This document shows positions 33,288 to 43,474 of a stretch of DNA of 64,000 bases, one piece after another. Where the stretch lies: positions 137,593 to 201,592 of the forward strand of contig NMRB01000902.1 in the NCBI GenBank assembly GCA_002633025.1, in the 5' to 3' direction. Position numbers and translations under genes: made by a program. The notes under the pieces are model-generated. The model did not search any database and had not been told where the DNA came from. It saw nothing but the letters and a program-made list of their open reading frames with translations. The DNA is from Notospermus geniculatus (Eukaryota; Nemertea; Pilidiophora; Heteronemertea; Lineidae). Each line of letters starts with the position of its first letter. The stretch's first letter is position 1.

Positions 33288-33775
33288 GCATAAAGGAATC
33301 AACCATAAAGGTTCAACTGACAAATTTAGCATTTTATAAATGTGGACAATATGCCTTTAAAACCCAACAGATTTGCATTCTGACGTTTCCATGTGATAGG
33401 CAAGACCCTTCTGCACATTCACTGCAAATTTTGTTGAATTCCGACTAGTTGATCTTATGATACAAAAGGTCTGAATTAATGAGAACCCCACGAACGATGT
33501 GTGTTCAGGGTCATCGGTGTACATTTGAATAGGCTGACGTACATTTGTACATGGAACACTAGTGCTGAAAATAGCTCAGTTATCGTCAGAAATGGAATTC
33601 AAAGCATCATGTTGGCAGGTGCATGTACCTCTTCACCACAAAAAAGTTGAAGCTCGTGCCTATTACGTAAAGCCAAAATTCAGGCAGTGAGAGACATCTG
33701 GTGGCAACAAAGGAAGTGTCTCCCTCAGTAAGCTCATCGTTCGCAGTTAAACCTTTATGGTTGATTCCTTTATGC
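33288..33775. mobile_element. BB-family element, intact, TATCA duplication
   Basis: Inverted ends GCATAAAGGAATCAACCATA, then AAGGTT-AACTG. TATCA immediately outside on both sides (33283-33287 and 33776-33780). 488 bp, no coding frame. Superfamily not recognised. Confidence 0.85.
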
Positions 33776-33780
33776 TATCA

Positions 33781-34232
33781 GCCTGACAAATTGTGAATAA
33801 GGTCCCTGATTTCGGCTTAAAAGGAATTTCGTAGCCGGCGAAAATTGCGTCTGCCTTCCAGTGGCCGTGGCAACTCTTGTGTCTGTTCAGCATCTCAAAT
33901 ATACCCACGGGATTTGAAAACGTCCTTTCAAAGGCAATAAAAAAACATCTAAGGAATTGGGTTCCTGACGTTGGTAAAGAAAAGAAATGCGGTACAACAA
34001 GAAAAAAAAACAGTCAGTAACATACTTTTTGTCAGTTCAAATAACCCACGCAGAGGTAACAGTGGCCTTGTACATTTGTAAAAATAGAGCCTTTCTTCCG
34101 CTGACGGAGGTCCCCTTAACCTTGTAGTTCATTGTAAAAGGATCCACGACGGAAAAGGATCCGGAGTTGGTAATGAAGGAAAAAGAATTCATGATAAAGA
34201 ACTCCATGTATGATTAACGGTGCGAACCCTTA
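33781..34232. other. Unassigned stretch
   Basis: Nothing recognised besides an A run at about 34000. Confidence 0.4.
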
Positions 34233-34469
34233 AGCCCAGGTCACACTGTGGCGACTTTAGAGGGCGAACTAGAAAAAGTGAAACACGAAGTACGCTGCGC
34301 GTGGCAAACAACCAGGTTTTTGAAGTGGAATAGCGAGTAAAATGAGGTAGAGGCCTGGCTGCGATATTGGAAATCAGATCGAGCCAAATATTTATATGCA
34401 GGTAGAGATCATCAAAGGCATTCGCGGGGATTCGCCAAAATAGTCGCCACAGTGAGTGTGACAGGGGCT
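34233..34469. mobile_element. Class A MITE with AGCCCAGGTCACACTGTGGC end
   Basis: TTA on both sides. Left AGCCCAGGTCACACTGTGGC; right arm reads AGCCCCTGTCACACTCACTG inward. 237 bp, non-coding. Confidence 0.87.
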
Positions 34470-34500
34470 TTAATGCTACATGTATGTTCCCACTATCACG

Positions 34501-34852
34501 AATCACGCCACGATTGAAATCGTGGTCTTAATGGTGGAGTAATCGTGGTGGCCCTATCAGACCCTGAGGTCAGTCGTGGCAATCGTATTGATCGTAGAAA
34601 GGTTTTGGACGGTTCAAAAATTTTGCTAGGTTCCCGATTGAAATCGTGGTCTTAATCGTGGAGTAATCGTGGTGATCCTATCAGATCTTGAGGTCAGTCG
34701 GGGCAATCGTGTTCATCGTAGAAAAGTTAATTGGCGGTTCAAAAATTTTCTAGATCAACACGATTGACCTCAAGATGTGATAAGACCTGATAGGATCATC
34801 ACGATTAGGCCTACTCCACGATTAAGACCACGATTTCAATCGCGGTGCGATT
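34501..34852. mobile_element. Foldback II, direct repeats plus one inverted
   Basis: Ends AATCACGCCACGATTGAAAT and the inverted form. The left half has two direct units (34511 and 34633) starting CGATTGAAATCGTGGTCTTA; the right half (34776-34842) is their complement. Confidence 0.72.
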
Positions 34853-35974
34853 CATGCCACCTGAAATTGACCAATCGTGACCATATCGCATCCAAGCGCA
34901 CCAAATCGTACCAGAACGTATCGACTCGCTGGCAATGAATTTCCTCGTTTGTGGAGCACACCTGGTCATGTGATGACTTCCGAGTGGTTCGATCGGAAGA
35001 CATCGACAATTTTCGTGTCGCATTCAGTACCATTGCCTGTCCGATGTGCGCGCTCCAGATTAAAGACTGGATTGTGCCACTTGTTGCCGCAATGACCTGT
35101 CGTGACCGACGTGCGCGGACGCGTACATCGACAGCGACTGTTGCGTTCAGTTGCTTCCAGTCACAAGGCCGATGTACGCTAGGCTTAAGCCAACACCTAT
35201 TGTCACAAACGTGGCGGCAGAAAAACTCGGTTCGGTCAATTTCCATCTCCAGAACGTTCTTTCTAACTAACCGACCACAAGACAAAACACCAGGCCAGGA
35301 ACTGACAACTTCCACATTTCCTTTGCTTCAGGATTATTCCCTGCTCTCGCATCCGGATGTCAGCCGATGTCAACTCCGAAAAAACACCAATGCTGACTCA
35401 AAACGTGGAAAAATTGACTATGAACTCGAAAAGGAGAAGGCGAACAGGTTGGATATGTCCACCTTATGACGTTTGTACATCAGCCCCGAGGGGTCGAAGG
35501 GTAAGAACTCTGATTTTCGAATCCTGTACATCCGACAACAAAGGTAAGAAGAATGCCTGCTTTATTGGTAATGAGGAAAAAGTTTGAATATATGTTGCAG
35601 AAATTGTATAGGCTTATCTACTGAAAGGATGGTTGTGCCTTGGCTCATTGTCCGTTGTTTTTGTACAGCGTGACCATAGCGGTCAGTGAACGGTGTATCC
35701 AATGAAATGGCCCTGAGGGCCATCGGATGTGACTTCAGTAATGGTACCGAAGGTTATATTTGTTCATAAAAACATGGTTTGCCATCATCTCCAGATTCTT
35801 TTAGGGGTCCGTTATTTTTGTGCCAAACAAACAAACTTTGTTCTCCATGACTGGAGGTCGTTCTATATTTATGCTGTAGAGTACATGACTTTTTGCCGTA
35901 GAGTATGCTGTAGAGTATATGACTTTTTGCCGAGAATCAGAGTAACTGACCGATACGAAATATGACAGAGAGTA
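34853..35974. other. Unassigned stretch with the longest open frame
   Basis: A 172-codon frame (34951-35469, plus strand) overlaps a 159-codon frame on the minus strand, and neither shows domain-like patterning. A 33-34 bp tandem duplication (GAGTAYATGACTTTTTGCCG) lies at about 35876-35935. No gene called. Confidence 0.4.
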
Positions 35975-36075
35975 CACCGGTGTAATGGAATCTAATGCCC
36001 CCAATACATGTATGTGATGTCCCCCAATAATACATTTATGGATTAAACGGTACCATTCATTGAAATTGAACATAT
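35975..36075 (+). mobile_element. M-family element, one end
   Basis: CACCGGTGTAATGGAATCTA, ATGCCCCC, TCCCCCAATAATACATTTAT and GGTACCATTCA match the left part of 56841-57479. Here GGATTAAACGG is uninterrupted, giving an empty-site reference for the class A MITE nested in that copy. Confidence 0.7.
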
Positions 36076-36143
36076 CCACGATGACAGTCACCAGCTAGAA
36101 ATTCTGAAGATCCTGTTCCCATGACTTGTCGGCTTCTCCTTAA

Positions 36144-36423
36144 AGGACCACAGTATTGCTTCCCAATCCTGCGTTACACGTACCCGCGTTAAGGGGGAGA
36201 CCTCTATTAACGACTTGGTAAACTACCGCATGAAACTAGTCTCGCGCAGCCAGCCGTTTCGTTCCGCAGTACTGCTACACACACTTGTTCGATCCCCAGC
36301 GGCTGGGTGACCGAGACTGTAATCATACATTCTCCAACACTGGGGCGAAAGGCTTAACTACAGTATTGGAGCATGGTGCCGGTGGCGCCGGCTGTCGACA
36401 GAAAGATGAAATACAGTGGTCCT
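36144..36423. mobile_element. Class D MITE, TTAA-flanked, copy 2
   Basis: Inverted ends AGGACCACWGTATT between TTAA. Contains GGTGGCGCCGGCTGTCGA (inverse of the family core) and CATTCTCCAACACTGGGGCG, shared with 58723-58975. Confidence 0.8.
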
Positions 36424-36426
36424 TTA

Positions 36427-37175
36427 AGCCCCCGTCACATATCCACCCCGGGGCCCGTACGGCGAGTAAAAATAGTATTTTGGCCAATTTCGTACGGTGA
36501 CCGGCCGGCTCCCTTACGGTTCCCACGGGCACCGAGACATTTTTCAACAGCCGTACGGATGCCGCGGTGCTGAGCTGGCTGCTCCCAATTCTCCCGGCGT
36601 TTCCAACTGACCGGTAGGCCGTGGAAAGTCGTAGAAGGCCCGTAGTGGCACCCTGGGCTCCCGTGCGGACTCCGGCCGGTGGTCGTGCCGGCTCCGCACA
36701 ATGTTTTCTGCCAATTCTCATGAAAAAAATGGACGGGTCCCCTTGCGGTGATCAAGGGTGCCGCACGGCTATCCTGCGGCCCCCCTCACGGCCCCCTCTA
36801 GGGCCCTGGGCGATATGTACAACACCGGGTGGCTGACGTCCGGCGTCCGCACGGCACCCGGCCGGCACCTTAACGGTTTGTTGACGGGCGTCTTGCGATT
36901 ACTCTCCACCAATTTTCCCCGTGCACCGTAGAATATGTGACCACACACGCCGTAGAAATGAAAATCGTAAGGGACCTGTACGGTCTCTAAATTCCACGGC
37001 AAGCCGCCGGGTGGGGAAAATCGTACGGGGCCCGACTGTCTACAATATCGATCTCGAAGTCCCTTTTTCAGCATTTCGTGTTTGGAGAATCAATCTCCAA
37101 GCAATGATGACTATACACAGCTCCCACAATAGGTGTCATCTGTGGTTAATACTATTCAAATGCACGTGACGTCCC
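36427..37175. other. GC-rich island with CGTACGG-type words
   Basis: Markedly GC-rich relative to the window, dominated by variants of CCGTACGG, CCGTGCGG and CCGGCCGG. It starts AGCCCCCGTCACATATCCAC after TTA, like a class A terminus, and GGGTGGGGAAAATCGTACGG near 37010 is roughly complementary to GGGCCCGTACGG near the start. It may be a large degraded class A element. Overlapping frames on both strands are expected from GC richness and are not called. Confidence 0.5.
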
Positions 37176-37343
37176 GGTGTAAGGTTTTTCAGTGTGGCCA
37201 GTGTGCCAGTGTGACACAGATTGACGGAATAAGCGGCAACTTGAGAACGAGCGACACACAGAGAAACAGCGAGTCTGTTTCCCAGTGTGCTCCGAACGAT
37301 GGGAATCACACAGAAAAACGGCCTCAGTGAAAAACGTTACACC
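37176..37343. mobile_element. Family X, copy 3
   Basis: Starts GGTGTAAGGTTTTTCAGTGT after GTCCC; ends GTGAAAAACGTTACACC. Contains TTGACGGAATAAGC and ACACACAGAGAAACAGCGAG. Directly abuts copy 4. Confidence 0.85.
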
Positions 37344-37525
37344 GGTGTAACGTTTTTCAGTGTGGCCCGTGTGCCAGTGTGACATCACAATAGATTGACG
37401 GAATAAGGCGTGACTTGACAATGAGCGACACACAGAAAAACAGTTCTGTTTCCCAGTGTGTTCCAAACAATGAGAGTCACATAGAAAAATGGCCACACTG
37501 ACATTTATCGGAAAAACGTTACACC
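37344..37525. mobile_element. Family X, copy 4
   Basis: Starts GGTGTAACGTTTTTCAGTGT; ends GGAAAAACGTTACACC. The junction with copy 3 is the palindrome GTTACACCGGTGTAAC. The right end carries a small insertion (CATTTATCG). Confidence 0.85.
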
Positions 37526-38114
37526 TGTCCTGATCAATTCCAAACACAAAAGGCGCCCATTGTATCGTAGCTATGATCCATATACCTTTAAACACACTTT
37601 CCACAGATTACAAAACCGTCATCTACCAAAAGTCCACTATGAGCTTTGTCCAACACAAACATAAATGTCGACAAAGTCAGCAAAAAAATTGATTTGACTC
37701 CTTTATTGAATACCGCTGTCGACGGGGAAACGGTACCATAAAATTGCCGGCTCGTTTACATGGTTGGTACAATCAAATGTCCCATATTGAGATTTCTTTC
37801 CCACAATAATTATTCGCTGGCTATCGTGTTTTTAAGTTTTTATGAAGTTCGTGTCGAGTTTGGGGATACAATGCGGACTGAAAAATCTTCGGTGATTTTG
37901 CCCCAAAACAAGAAAAGCAAACGTGTCTTCCTAGTATTAAAAAATAAAATAGAAAATGACCAATGACCACACAACATTAGAAGAAGGCAAATGACGTAAC
38001 CACATTCTAAAACGTTTCGTCATTCTTTTGAGTATCGCAACTCAATCTGTCGCAAGCAGCCGTTTCTTTCATAGTGCATGCCAAACACAGTTCTTAACAT
38101 TGATCGAGACTACC
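37526..38114. other. Unassigned stretch
   Basis: No recognised repeat or exon. Confidence 0.4.
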
Positions 38115-38763
38115 AATATTTAGCTGAATCGGTTAATGCCGTCCTGGGTATACCTCATTATTACCCAGGGTAATCCTGGGTAATCCTTTTTGTTACCCAG
38201 GATCGTCCTAGGTACAAATAAGGTACCTTAACATTAGCCAGTTTTAAAATCCGCGCCATTTTCCACCTGCGCCCGAGGTTGTGGTACGTGCGTTCACATT
38301 CTCGCTGGCAGTTGCTCCTCCCAGTGCATATCATGGTGTCGCGTGCAAGCCACTTCAGTTTCGCATCAACTTTGACACTTGCTTTCAACTTGTATCTACC
38401 ATTACCGACATTCACCAGATTTTTCTTCAGCTCTCTTCCTTTTGAAATGAAAATTCCATCCCTATAGGATGGAATAGACTGCAAATACGCCTGTAAATCG
38501 CAGTCTTTAACGCGAGTTGCCATTCTGGCAGCTGCTGACAATCACCACGTCAAAATGCACGTGTATAAATTCGTGGCGGGCTAGAATAAGATAGTACCGT
38601 ACCTCGAGCGCAGGTGGAAAATGGCGCGGATTTCAAACTGGGTAATGTTAAGGTACTTTATTTATACCCAGGATCGTCCTGGGTAACAAAAAGGATTACC
38701 CAGAATACCCAGGGTAATAATGAGGTGTACCCAGGACGACATTAACCGATTCAGCCAATATTT
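38115..38763. mobile_element. Long-arm foldback OO1
   Basis: Arms of about 170 bp: AATATTTRGCTGAATCGGTT, GTCCTGGGTATACC, GGATTACCCAGG, AAGGTACCTTAACATT and GCGCCATTTTCCACC. Several CCTGGGTAA words sit in each arm. The unique centre (about 38285-38595) carries an open frame described separately. A decayed relative lies at 19672. Confidence 0.82.
38161..38541 (-). pseudogene. Protein-like open frame inside foldback OO1
   Basis: A 126-codon frame starts at an ATG in good context (CCAGAATGG) within the unique centre of the foldback and runs out into its left arm. The first 75 or so residues look protein-like (for example DCDLQAYLQSIPSYRDGIFI, later NGRYKLKASVKVDAKLKW), with balanced charge and no low complexity. 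The last third is terminal-repeat sequence. I do not recognise the family. It may be a captured host exon, a transposase remnant or chance. Confidence 0.35.
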
Positions 38764-38778
38764 ATAATAAACATACAT

Positions 38779-39655
38779 ACAATGGAGCGGCGTGGTCTAG
38801 TGGTTAGCGAGACAGACTCCAGATCAGAGGGTCCCGGTGTAACGTTTTTGAGCGTTCCCCATCTGTGAGTGTTCCCCTGCTATTGTCTGACGGAATAAGC
38901 TGCGACTGGACAATGGAGGACACACAGAGAATCGTGTCGATCTATCTGCCAGTGTTTCCAGAACAATAGGGGGAACACTGACACACGGAAACACTGAAAA
39001 ACTTTACACCTGGTTCGATTCCCAGTCCTGACCAAGAAAAAAACACGTCCGCTTGTGACTTTGAGCAAGTCACTTTGCCTCACTTGCTTCACCCCACCCA
39101 GGTGTAAAAGGGGTACCTGGTAGTGATGGTCTATGTGAATGTTTGTCCAAGAGTGCTGAAATCGGCTGCCGGGATTGTAATACTCCCAGGGAGTGGAGAA
39201 GGGAAACTGGAACGAACAGACCTATAGCTGGGGTAATAATGTTAGTAGAGCGGTTAAGGGTTGATTTTCACCAGAATCTTTCACTTCTTCAAGAAAGCAT
39301 GAAACTCCCCACATGGGTAATTTGATACCTAAGGATCATGAAAAAAATGGACCCCAAAAAAATGCGCCCCTGGTGGCCGCCATATTGGTTTTAAATATGG
39401 CCGCCCAAATAGCCATTTTTTGGCAATATCTCGGGTCCTATTCTAGCACTGAAAATAAAGTGTCTTTACCCATGTTTTGGATATCGGGGAACAACATGGA
39501 ACCCCCAAAATTTATGTCAGATGGACGCCATGTTGCATTTCAAGATGGCCGCCATGTGTCAGGCTCCATTTTTTAACTCGTAAAGCGCATTGAGCAGTTC
39601 AACTGGAAATGCGCAATATAAGAATTCACATTATTATTATTATTATTACATTATT
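38779..39655 (+). mobile_element. tRNA-derived SINE, interrupted, with ATT tail
   Basis: Head GTGGTCTAGTGGTTAGCG, then AGAGGGTCCC, family X copy 5, then GGTTCGATTCCC (the B box). Downstream GAGCAAGTCACTTTGCCTCA and CCACCCAGGTGTAAAAG match the SINE at 61262. The 3-prime end has AAGCGCATTGAGCA and an (ATT)n tail at 39630-39655. A segment with GGCCGCCAT modules (about 39340-39560) seems inserted. Confidence 0.75.
38836..39010. mobile_element. Family X, copy 5, inserted at a SINE B box
   Basis: GGTGTAACGTTTTTGAGCG to GAAAAACTTTACACC. Removing it restores AGGGTCCC(C/T)GGTTCGATTCCC, an ordinary SINE head. CCCGG on the left and CCTGG on the right could be a 5-bp duplication if the element starts TGTAACG. 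Confidence 0.85.
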
Positions 39656-40088
39656 ATAAATGTCCTTGGAGCTGTGGCAAATTTCGATAAGTCCTTGACC
39701 TCGATTAAAAACGATTCGTCGATGTTTTCTTCCCTTGACATCTATACTTGAGCATCCAGTATCCAGTATTCTGTAGTAATTTCATTTCACAGTACTTGCA
39801 ATACGCGTCTGAATAAGGGATTTTACAAAGCCCCGACGCAATCAGCAATCCCATTGTACGATGCCACGAAGAGAGTGAGAGTATCGAACAAAAGGATTTC
39901 GTGTTGGCGTTTCCGAGGCTTTGCGAAATTTTCGACTATTGTATCCAATCTTGTTGCAGCCGTCATACCGTGTGTACGCGTCGTTTGCAACCGCCACGTT
40001 TCGCTTCCGAACTTCCCAAACACCAATCCGTGTGATTTGCCGCTTGATTTCAGGTTGTGTAGCCTGAATCAGTAGCAACTTGACAATA
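39656..40088. other. Unassigned stretch
   Basis: Overlapping short frames on both strands and no repeat partner. Confidence 0.4.
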
Positions 40089-40553
40089 GCGAGGTTTCGC
40101 AAATCTGACGAAACACGAAGTACGAAATACGAAATTCAACTTCATTTCCAGGACCTAATGTATGTCTGGAGATGGTTGGTACCACAGATGTCCCTACTGC
40201 CNTGGTTTTCCAAGCACCGACGGGATCTAGGTTTGCGTTCCGAAATGCCGGGAAATCGCGTTTCAGGGCTTCTAGATTTCAAAATTTTCTGGGGCAGGTC
40301 CCCCAGACCCCCCGCTGAGGACGCGCCTGCGGCGCGTGCGGCGACGGCTTCGCCGCCGCCGACGTCTGCGCCCCCCTTTCGTCAAATCCTGGATCCGCCC
40401 CTGGGTCTAACGTCATACGCTAAAAGACGCTCTTGTACATGTAGTAGGCGATATCTGTGGTACCAACCATCTCCTGAAATACGTTACGTCATAGAAATGA
40501 AGTCCAATTTCGTATTTCCTACTTCGTTTTTCGTCAGATTTGCGAAACTTCAC
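40089..40553. mobile_element. Class B foldback Y with hAT fragment in its centre
   Basis: TA flanks; ends GCGAGGTTTCGCAAATCTGA and its near complement; arms through ACGAAATTSRACTTCATTTC and GGTTGGTACCACAGAT. An N (40202) sits exactly where the left arm meets foreign sequence, so the join may be an assembly artefact. Confidence 0.75.
40203..40407 (-). mobile_element. hAT-like terminal fragment
   Basis: On the minus strand it starts CAGGGGCGGATCCAGGATTT, followed by a GC-rich run and GGGGGGTCTGGGGG, then CCAGAAAATTTTGAAATCTA. CAGGGGCGGATCCAG ends are typical of hAT transposons. Truncated at the N. Confidence 0.65.
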
Positions 40554-40907
40554 TACTAACTCTCATCATCAACGTACATGTACATGTACATGTACATCAG
40601 TGACCTTTCTGTAACTCTACATGTACGTGTGTAGCCCATAAAATTGCCACTACAAGAACAATGCCCTTTCCTATGTATGTTTATAAATATCATGTTAAGT
40701 ACCTGAAGTGCTCCCGTAGATGACAGCCAGTTAGTATTCGGCCATTGAAGTGTACCTAGAACAATTAAACGCCACATACCAGGTCAAATATTGTGGCTCA
40801 CAATCTCAACGTAAGCTAGGAACCCACCATTGATTTTCAAGCTGATTTTGCGTTGCGACTTGCTTTGTAGCCGGTGTGAAAGAAATCCAAGTCCCCCTGG
40901 AATCTAA

Positions 40908-41139
40908 AGGGCGGCGCACACTTGCGATTTTTCGAGCGGTTTTCTAGGCGACCGGCCTTGCGACCACAGCAGCGACTGAACATATTTTTAGTTTTTGTTG
41001 ACTCGTTTGCGACAAATACTACCTTGGAAGATCAGTGATGTCGTGGATGACATCACTGATCGACCTCAAAGGTAATTATCGCATGCGACGTAGTCGCATC
41101 GGTAGTCGCCCCATTTTAGTCGCAGGTGTGCGCCGCCCT
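40908..41139. mobile_element. Class A MITE, tandem trio member 1
   Basis: TAA flanks. Ends AGGGCGGCGCACACTTGCG and AGGGCGGCGCACACCTGCG. Contains the GATCAGTGATGTC palindrome of the family at 2524. Confidence 0.88.
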
Positions 41140-41141
41140 TA

Positions 41142-41396
41142 AGGGCTCCGCACACTAGCGACTAAAATAGGGGCGACTACCGATGCGACTACTACGTCGC
41201 CTGCAGTAATTACCTTTGAGGTCGATCAGTGATGTTATCCACGACATCACTGACCTTCCAAATAAGCATTTGTCGCAAACGAGTCAACAAAAACTAAAAA
41301 AACTAAAAATATGTTCAGTCGCCTCTGTGGTCGCAAGGGCGGTCGCCTAGAAAATCGCTCGAAAAATCGCCAGTCTGCGGAGCCCTTTAAGCATGG
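41142..41396. mobile_element. Class A MITE, tandem trio member 2
   Basis: TTA flanks; left end AGGGCTCCGCACACTAGCGA, right end AGGGCTCCGCAGACTGGCGA inward. Opposite orientation to member 1. The outer bases differ from member 1 yet match each other. Confidence 0.88.
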
Positions 41397-41399
41397 CGC

Positions 41400-41645
41400 A
41401 CACGAGCGACTAAATTGGGGGCGACTACCGATGCGACTACTAGGTCGCATGCGATAATTACCTTTGAGGTCGATCAGTGATGTCATCCGCGACATCACTG
41501 ATCTCCCAGTGAAGCATTTGTCGCAAACGAGTCAAAAAAACTTTAAAAAAATAAAAATAAACTAAAAATATGTTCAGTCGCTCCTGTAGTCACAAGGCTA
41601 GTCGCCTAGAAAATCGCTCAAAAAATCGCTCGTGTGCGCCATGCT
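41400..41645. mobile_element. Class A MITE, tandem trio member 3
   Basis: TTA flanks; both ends AGCATGGCGCACACGAGCGA. Same interior as member 2. Outer bases again unique but self-matched. Confidence 0.88.
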
Positions 41646-41653
41646 TTAAGTCC

Positions 41654-41818
41654 GGTGTGACGTCGATCAGTGTTCCCCGTATTTCTGTGTTTTTCTTATT
41701 GTCTCCCTCGTGACGGATTAAGCGGCAACTAACCCAGCAATAACCATTCTAGCCCGCGTCTATTGTTGGGGAACACAGAGCTACAGAAACACTCACAGAT
41801 GTTACACCTGTCTTATTG
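41654..41818. mobile_element. Family X, copy 6 (diverged)
   Basis: GGTGTGACGTCGATCAGTGT to CACAGATGTTACACC; contains GACGGATTAAGCGGCAACT, the family middle. Left flank TCC as in other copies. Confidence 0.75.
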
Positions 41819-42136
41819 TTCAGCGACGGATTAGAATATATGGCTAGAGAGACCATGACCATTCGAATATAACCTTACAATAGCGAGCTATTGTTTGCCG
41901 GATCTGCATTCCTAGGACGCTGATTCCTGTCACACTTGGTTGCGTTGCAACTGGGCACTCGATCGCCGTACTGGACTCGCTAGACGTGATTTCCACCAAT
42001 GGTGAAGATGTGGTCAGTTTCAGTCAGCAATCGGTCGGCGACCGGTGTCAGTTCCTTGCGATCGTATCAATCGCAGGTGGCAGGTTGCAAAGCAAGTCGC
42101 AACGCAGAAAATCAGCAGTGGATTCCCAGCTTATAC

Positions 42137-42431
42137 GCTGATTTCCCCAACTGAGACTTACGGCATTTGTCGTAAAAAATCCCCTCAACACGTCGCGCGC
42201 CAAATGCCTCGATTTGAGTCAACGTCGTTGTGAGCGTAGCGTTTCAGCGATACTTTTTTTCGGGAGCGAACAAGCCAGGTGCCTTGGCTTTGGGATGAAA
42301 ATCGTAGTTGCAAAGGTAAGTTCTTGCCTGTATTGAAAGATTAGCACAACATGCCTCAGGCAATGTTCAAACATGTTCATGCACAGTGTACATGTACACT
42401 GTGAACGTCATTTATCTTTACAGTTTATCAA
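42137..42431 (+). other. Unassigned stretch with candidate first exon at 42295-42315
   Basis: ATG at 42295 opens MKIVVAK and meets CAAAG|GTAAGTTCTTG, a near-ideal 5-prime splice site. Upstream about 150 bp is free of recognised repeats. No matching acceptor or second exon can be named, so this remains a lead. Confidence 0.25.
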
Positions 42432-42582
42432 TTTTTAGCTCACTCGTGAGCTTTTATCGTCCTGCGGCGTCCGTCGTCCGTCGTCGTCGTCGTCGTCCGT
42501 CGTCGTCGTCGTCGTTGTCCGTTAGCAGGGCACGTTTCGTAACCGCTGGAGCTATTGATCTGAAACTTGGTACATATATACC
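42432..42582 (+). repeat. Dispersed repeat R1, copy 3, cut at an N
   Basis: TTTTTAGCTCACTCGTGAGC, a (CGT)n expansion (about 42470-42515), GTTAGCAGGGCACGTTTCGT and CTATTGATCTGAAACTTGGT follow; the copy ends exactly at the N at 42583. Confidence 0.8.
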
Positions 42583-42624
42583 NTGTACATGTACAGGGTA
42601 GTCCCGAACAAACAGTAGAAAAGC

Positions 42625-42760
42625 CCTGATAACCGAGTGGTTATCACGTCCGCTAAGCAAGAGGCAGGCCCGGTGTAATGAAGGGTGTTTTCCGTATGAG
42701 AGTGCCCGCTTCATCGTTTGGCTGACTCTCAAAAAACAGAGAGACATCGTTGCCTGACGT
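42625..42760 (+). mobile_element. SINE head interrupted by family X-like copy 7
   Basis: GATAACCGAGTGGTTATCAC and GGCAGGCCC resemble the SINE head at 28124. GGTGTAATGAAGGGTG starts at 42672 as in family X. No matching right end was found, so the copy is truncated or diverged. Confidence 0.5.
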
Positions 42761-43253
42761 ACTTTTAATATTATCAGGTGGACAAAAAAGACAAAGTTTT
42801 CTTGACACTGTATAACTTTTCCATTTTTTTCTCGTTTGTCAGAATATTTTGCACTCTATCACACTGTTAATTGAGATGTATGGTGCAAATTTCAGGTGAG
42901 AAAATCGATATATCCCAAAAAATATGTGGCGCCATGACGTAATGACGAGATTTTCGATCATCTTTCAAGTGAATTAGGTTAGTGAACTCTCTGGCATTTT
43001 GTTTTTTAATGAGGTATTCTCAGTCTGTCGCCAATTAAAGGGTTAGACTTACATTGTAATGTACGTACATCTTTAAAATCTTTGCCATAAAACCATATAA
43101 AGCACAAAAAATGGTCCTAGCATCGAAATGGTAGACGTTACATGTTAGGTAAAGATCGTAAAGCGCTTTGTTTTGGTCAAACTGATATATTTGGTTTGTT
43201 TGCAATATTACCACCAGTCAGATCTTGCCTTTTTTTAAAAATCCTCTGTCTTC
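42761..43253. other. Unassigned stretch
   Basis: No recognised repeat or exon. Confidence 0.4.
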
Positions 43254-43474
43254 AAGTCCGGCAACATCTAACTACGACCCAATGGAATGCGGAAGTTAGG
43301 AAAATGATAGCTGGATTTTCTACGCACCTTTTATCACACGTGGCTGTTGAATAACCGGTGTACAGCACGGACAATCGGGGAACGACCACAAATGATCGAC
43401 AGGCATGATCAAAACCCGCAAAGCTCTGCCACATTCCTGTGACCATTGGATCGTAGTTAGATGTTGCCGGACTT
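43254..43474. mobile_element. TA-flanked MITE E, copy 2
   Basis: Ends AAGTCCGGCAACATCTAACT and complement; interior GACAATCGGGGAACGACCAC matches copy 1 in reverse. Right flank TA, left flank mutated. Confidence 0.85.

Larger units (their letters stand above)
40811..42136. repeat. Inverted flanking arms around four MITEs
   Basis: 40811-40870 and 42085-42136 are inverted copies of about 55 bp (GCAAGTCGCAACGCARAAAATC, CCCASCTTA). Between them lie three class A MITEs and a family X copy. They may be the arms of one old large element filled by later insertions. Confidence 0.6.

Noticed and set aside
34951-35469. 172-codon open frame, the longest in the window
   Set aside because: It overlaps a 159-codon frame on the other strand, shows no domain or hydrophobic patterning, and lies next to a foldback. 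Chance is more likely.
37152-37604. 150-codon minus-strand frame with repeated SVCRSLSS-like segments
   Set aside because: The internal repetition is two tandem family X MITEs read in frame, not a protein repeat.
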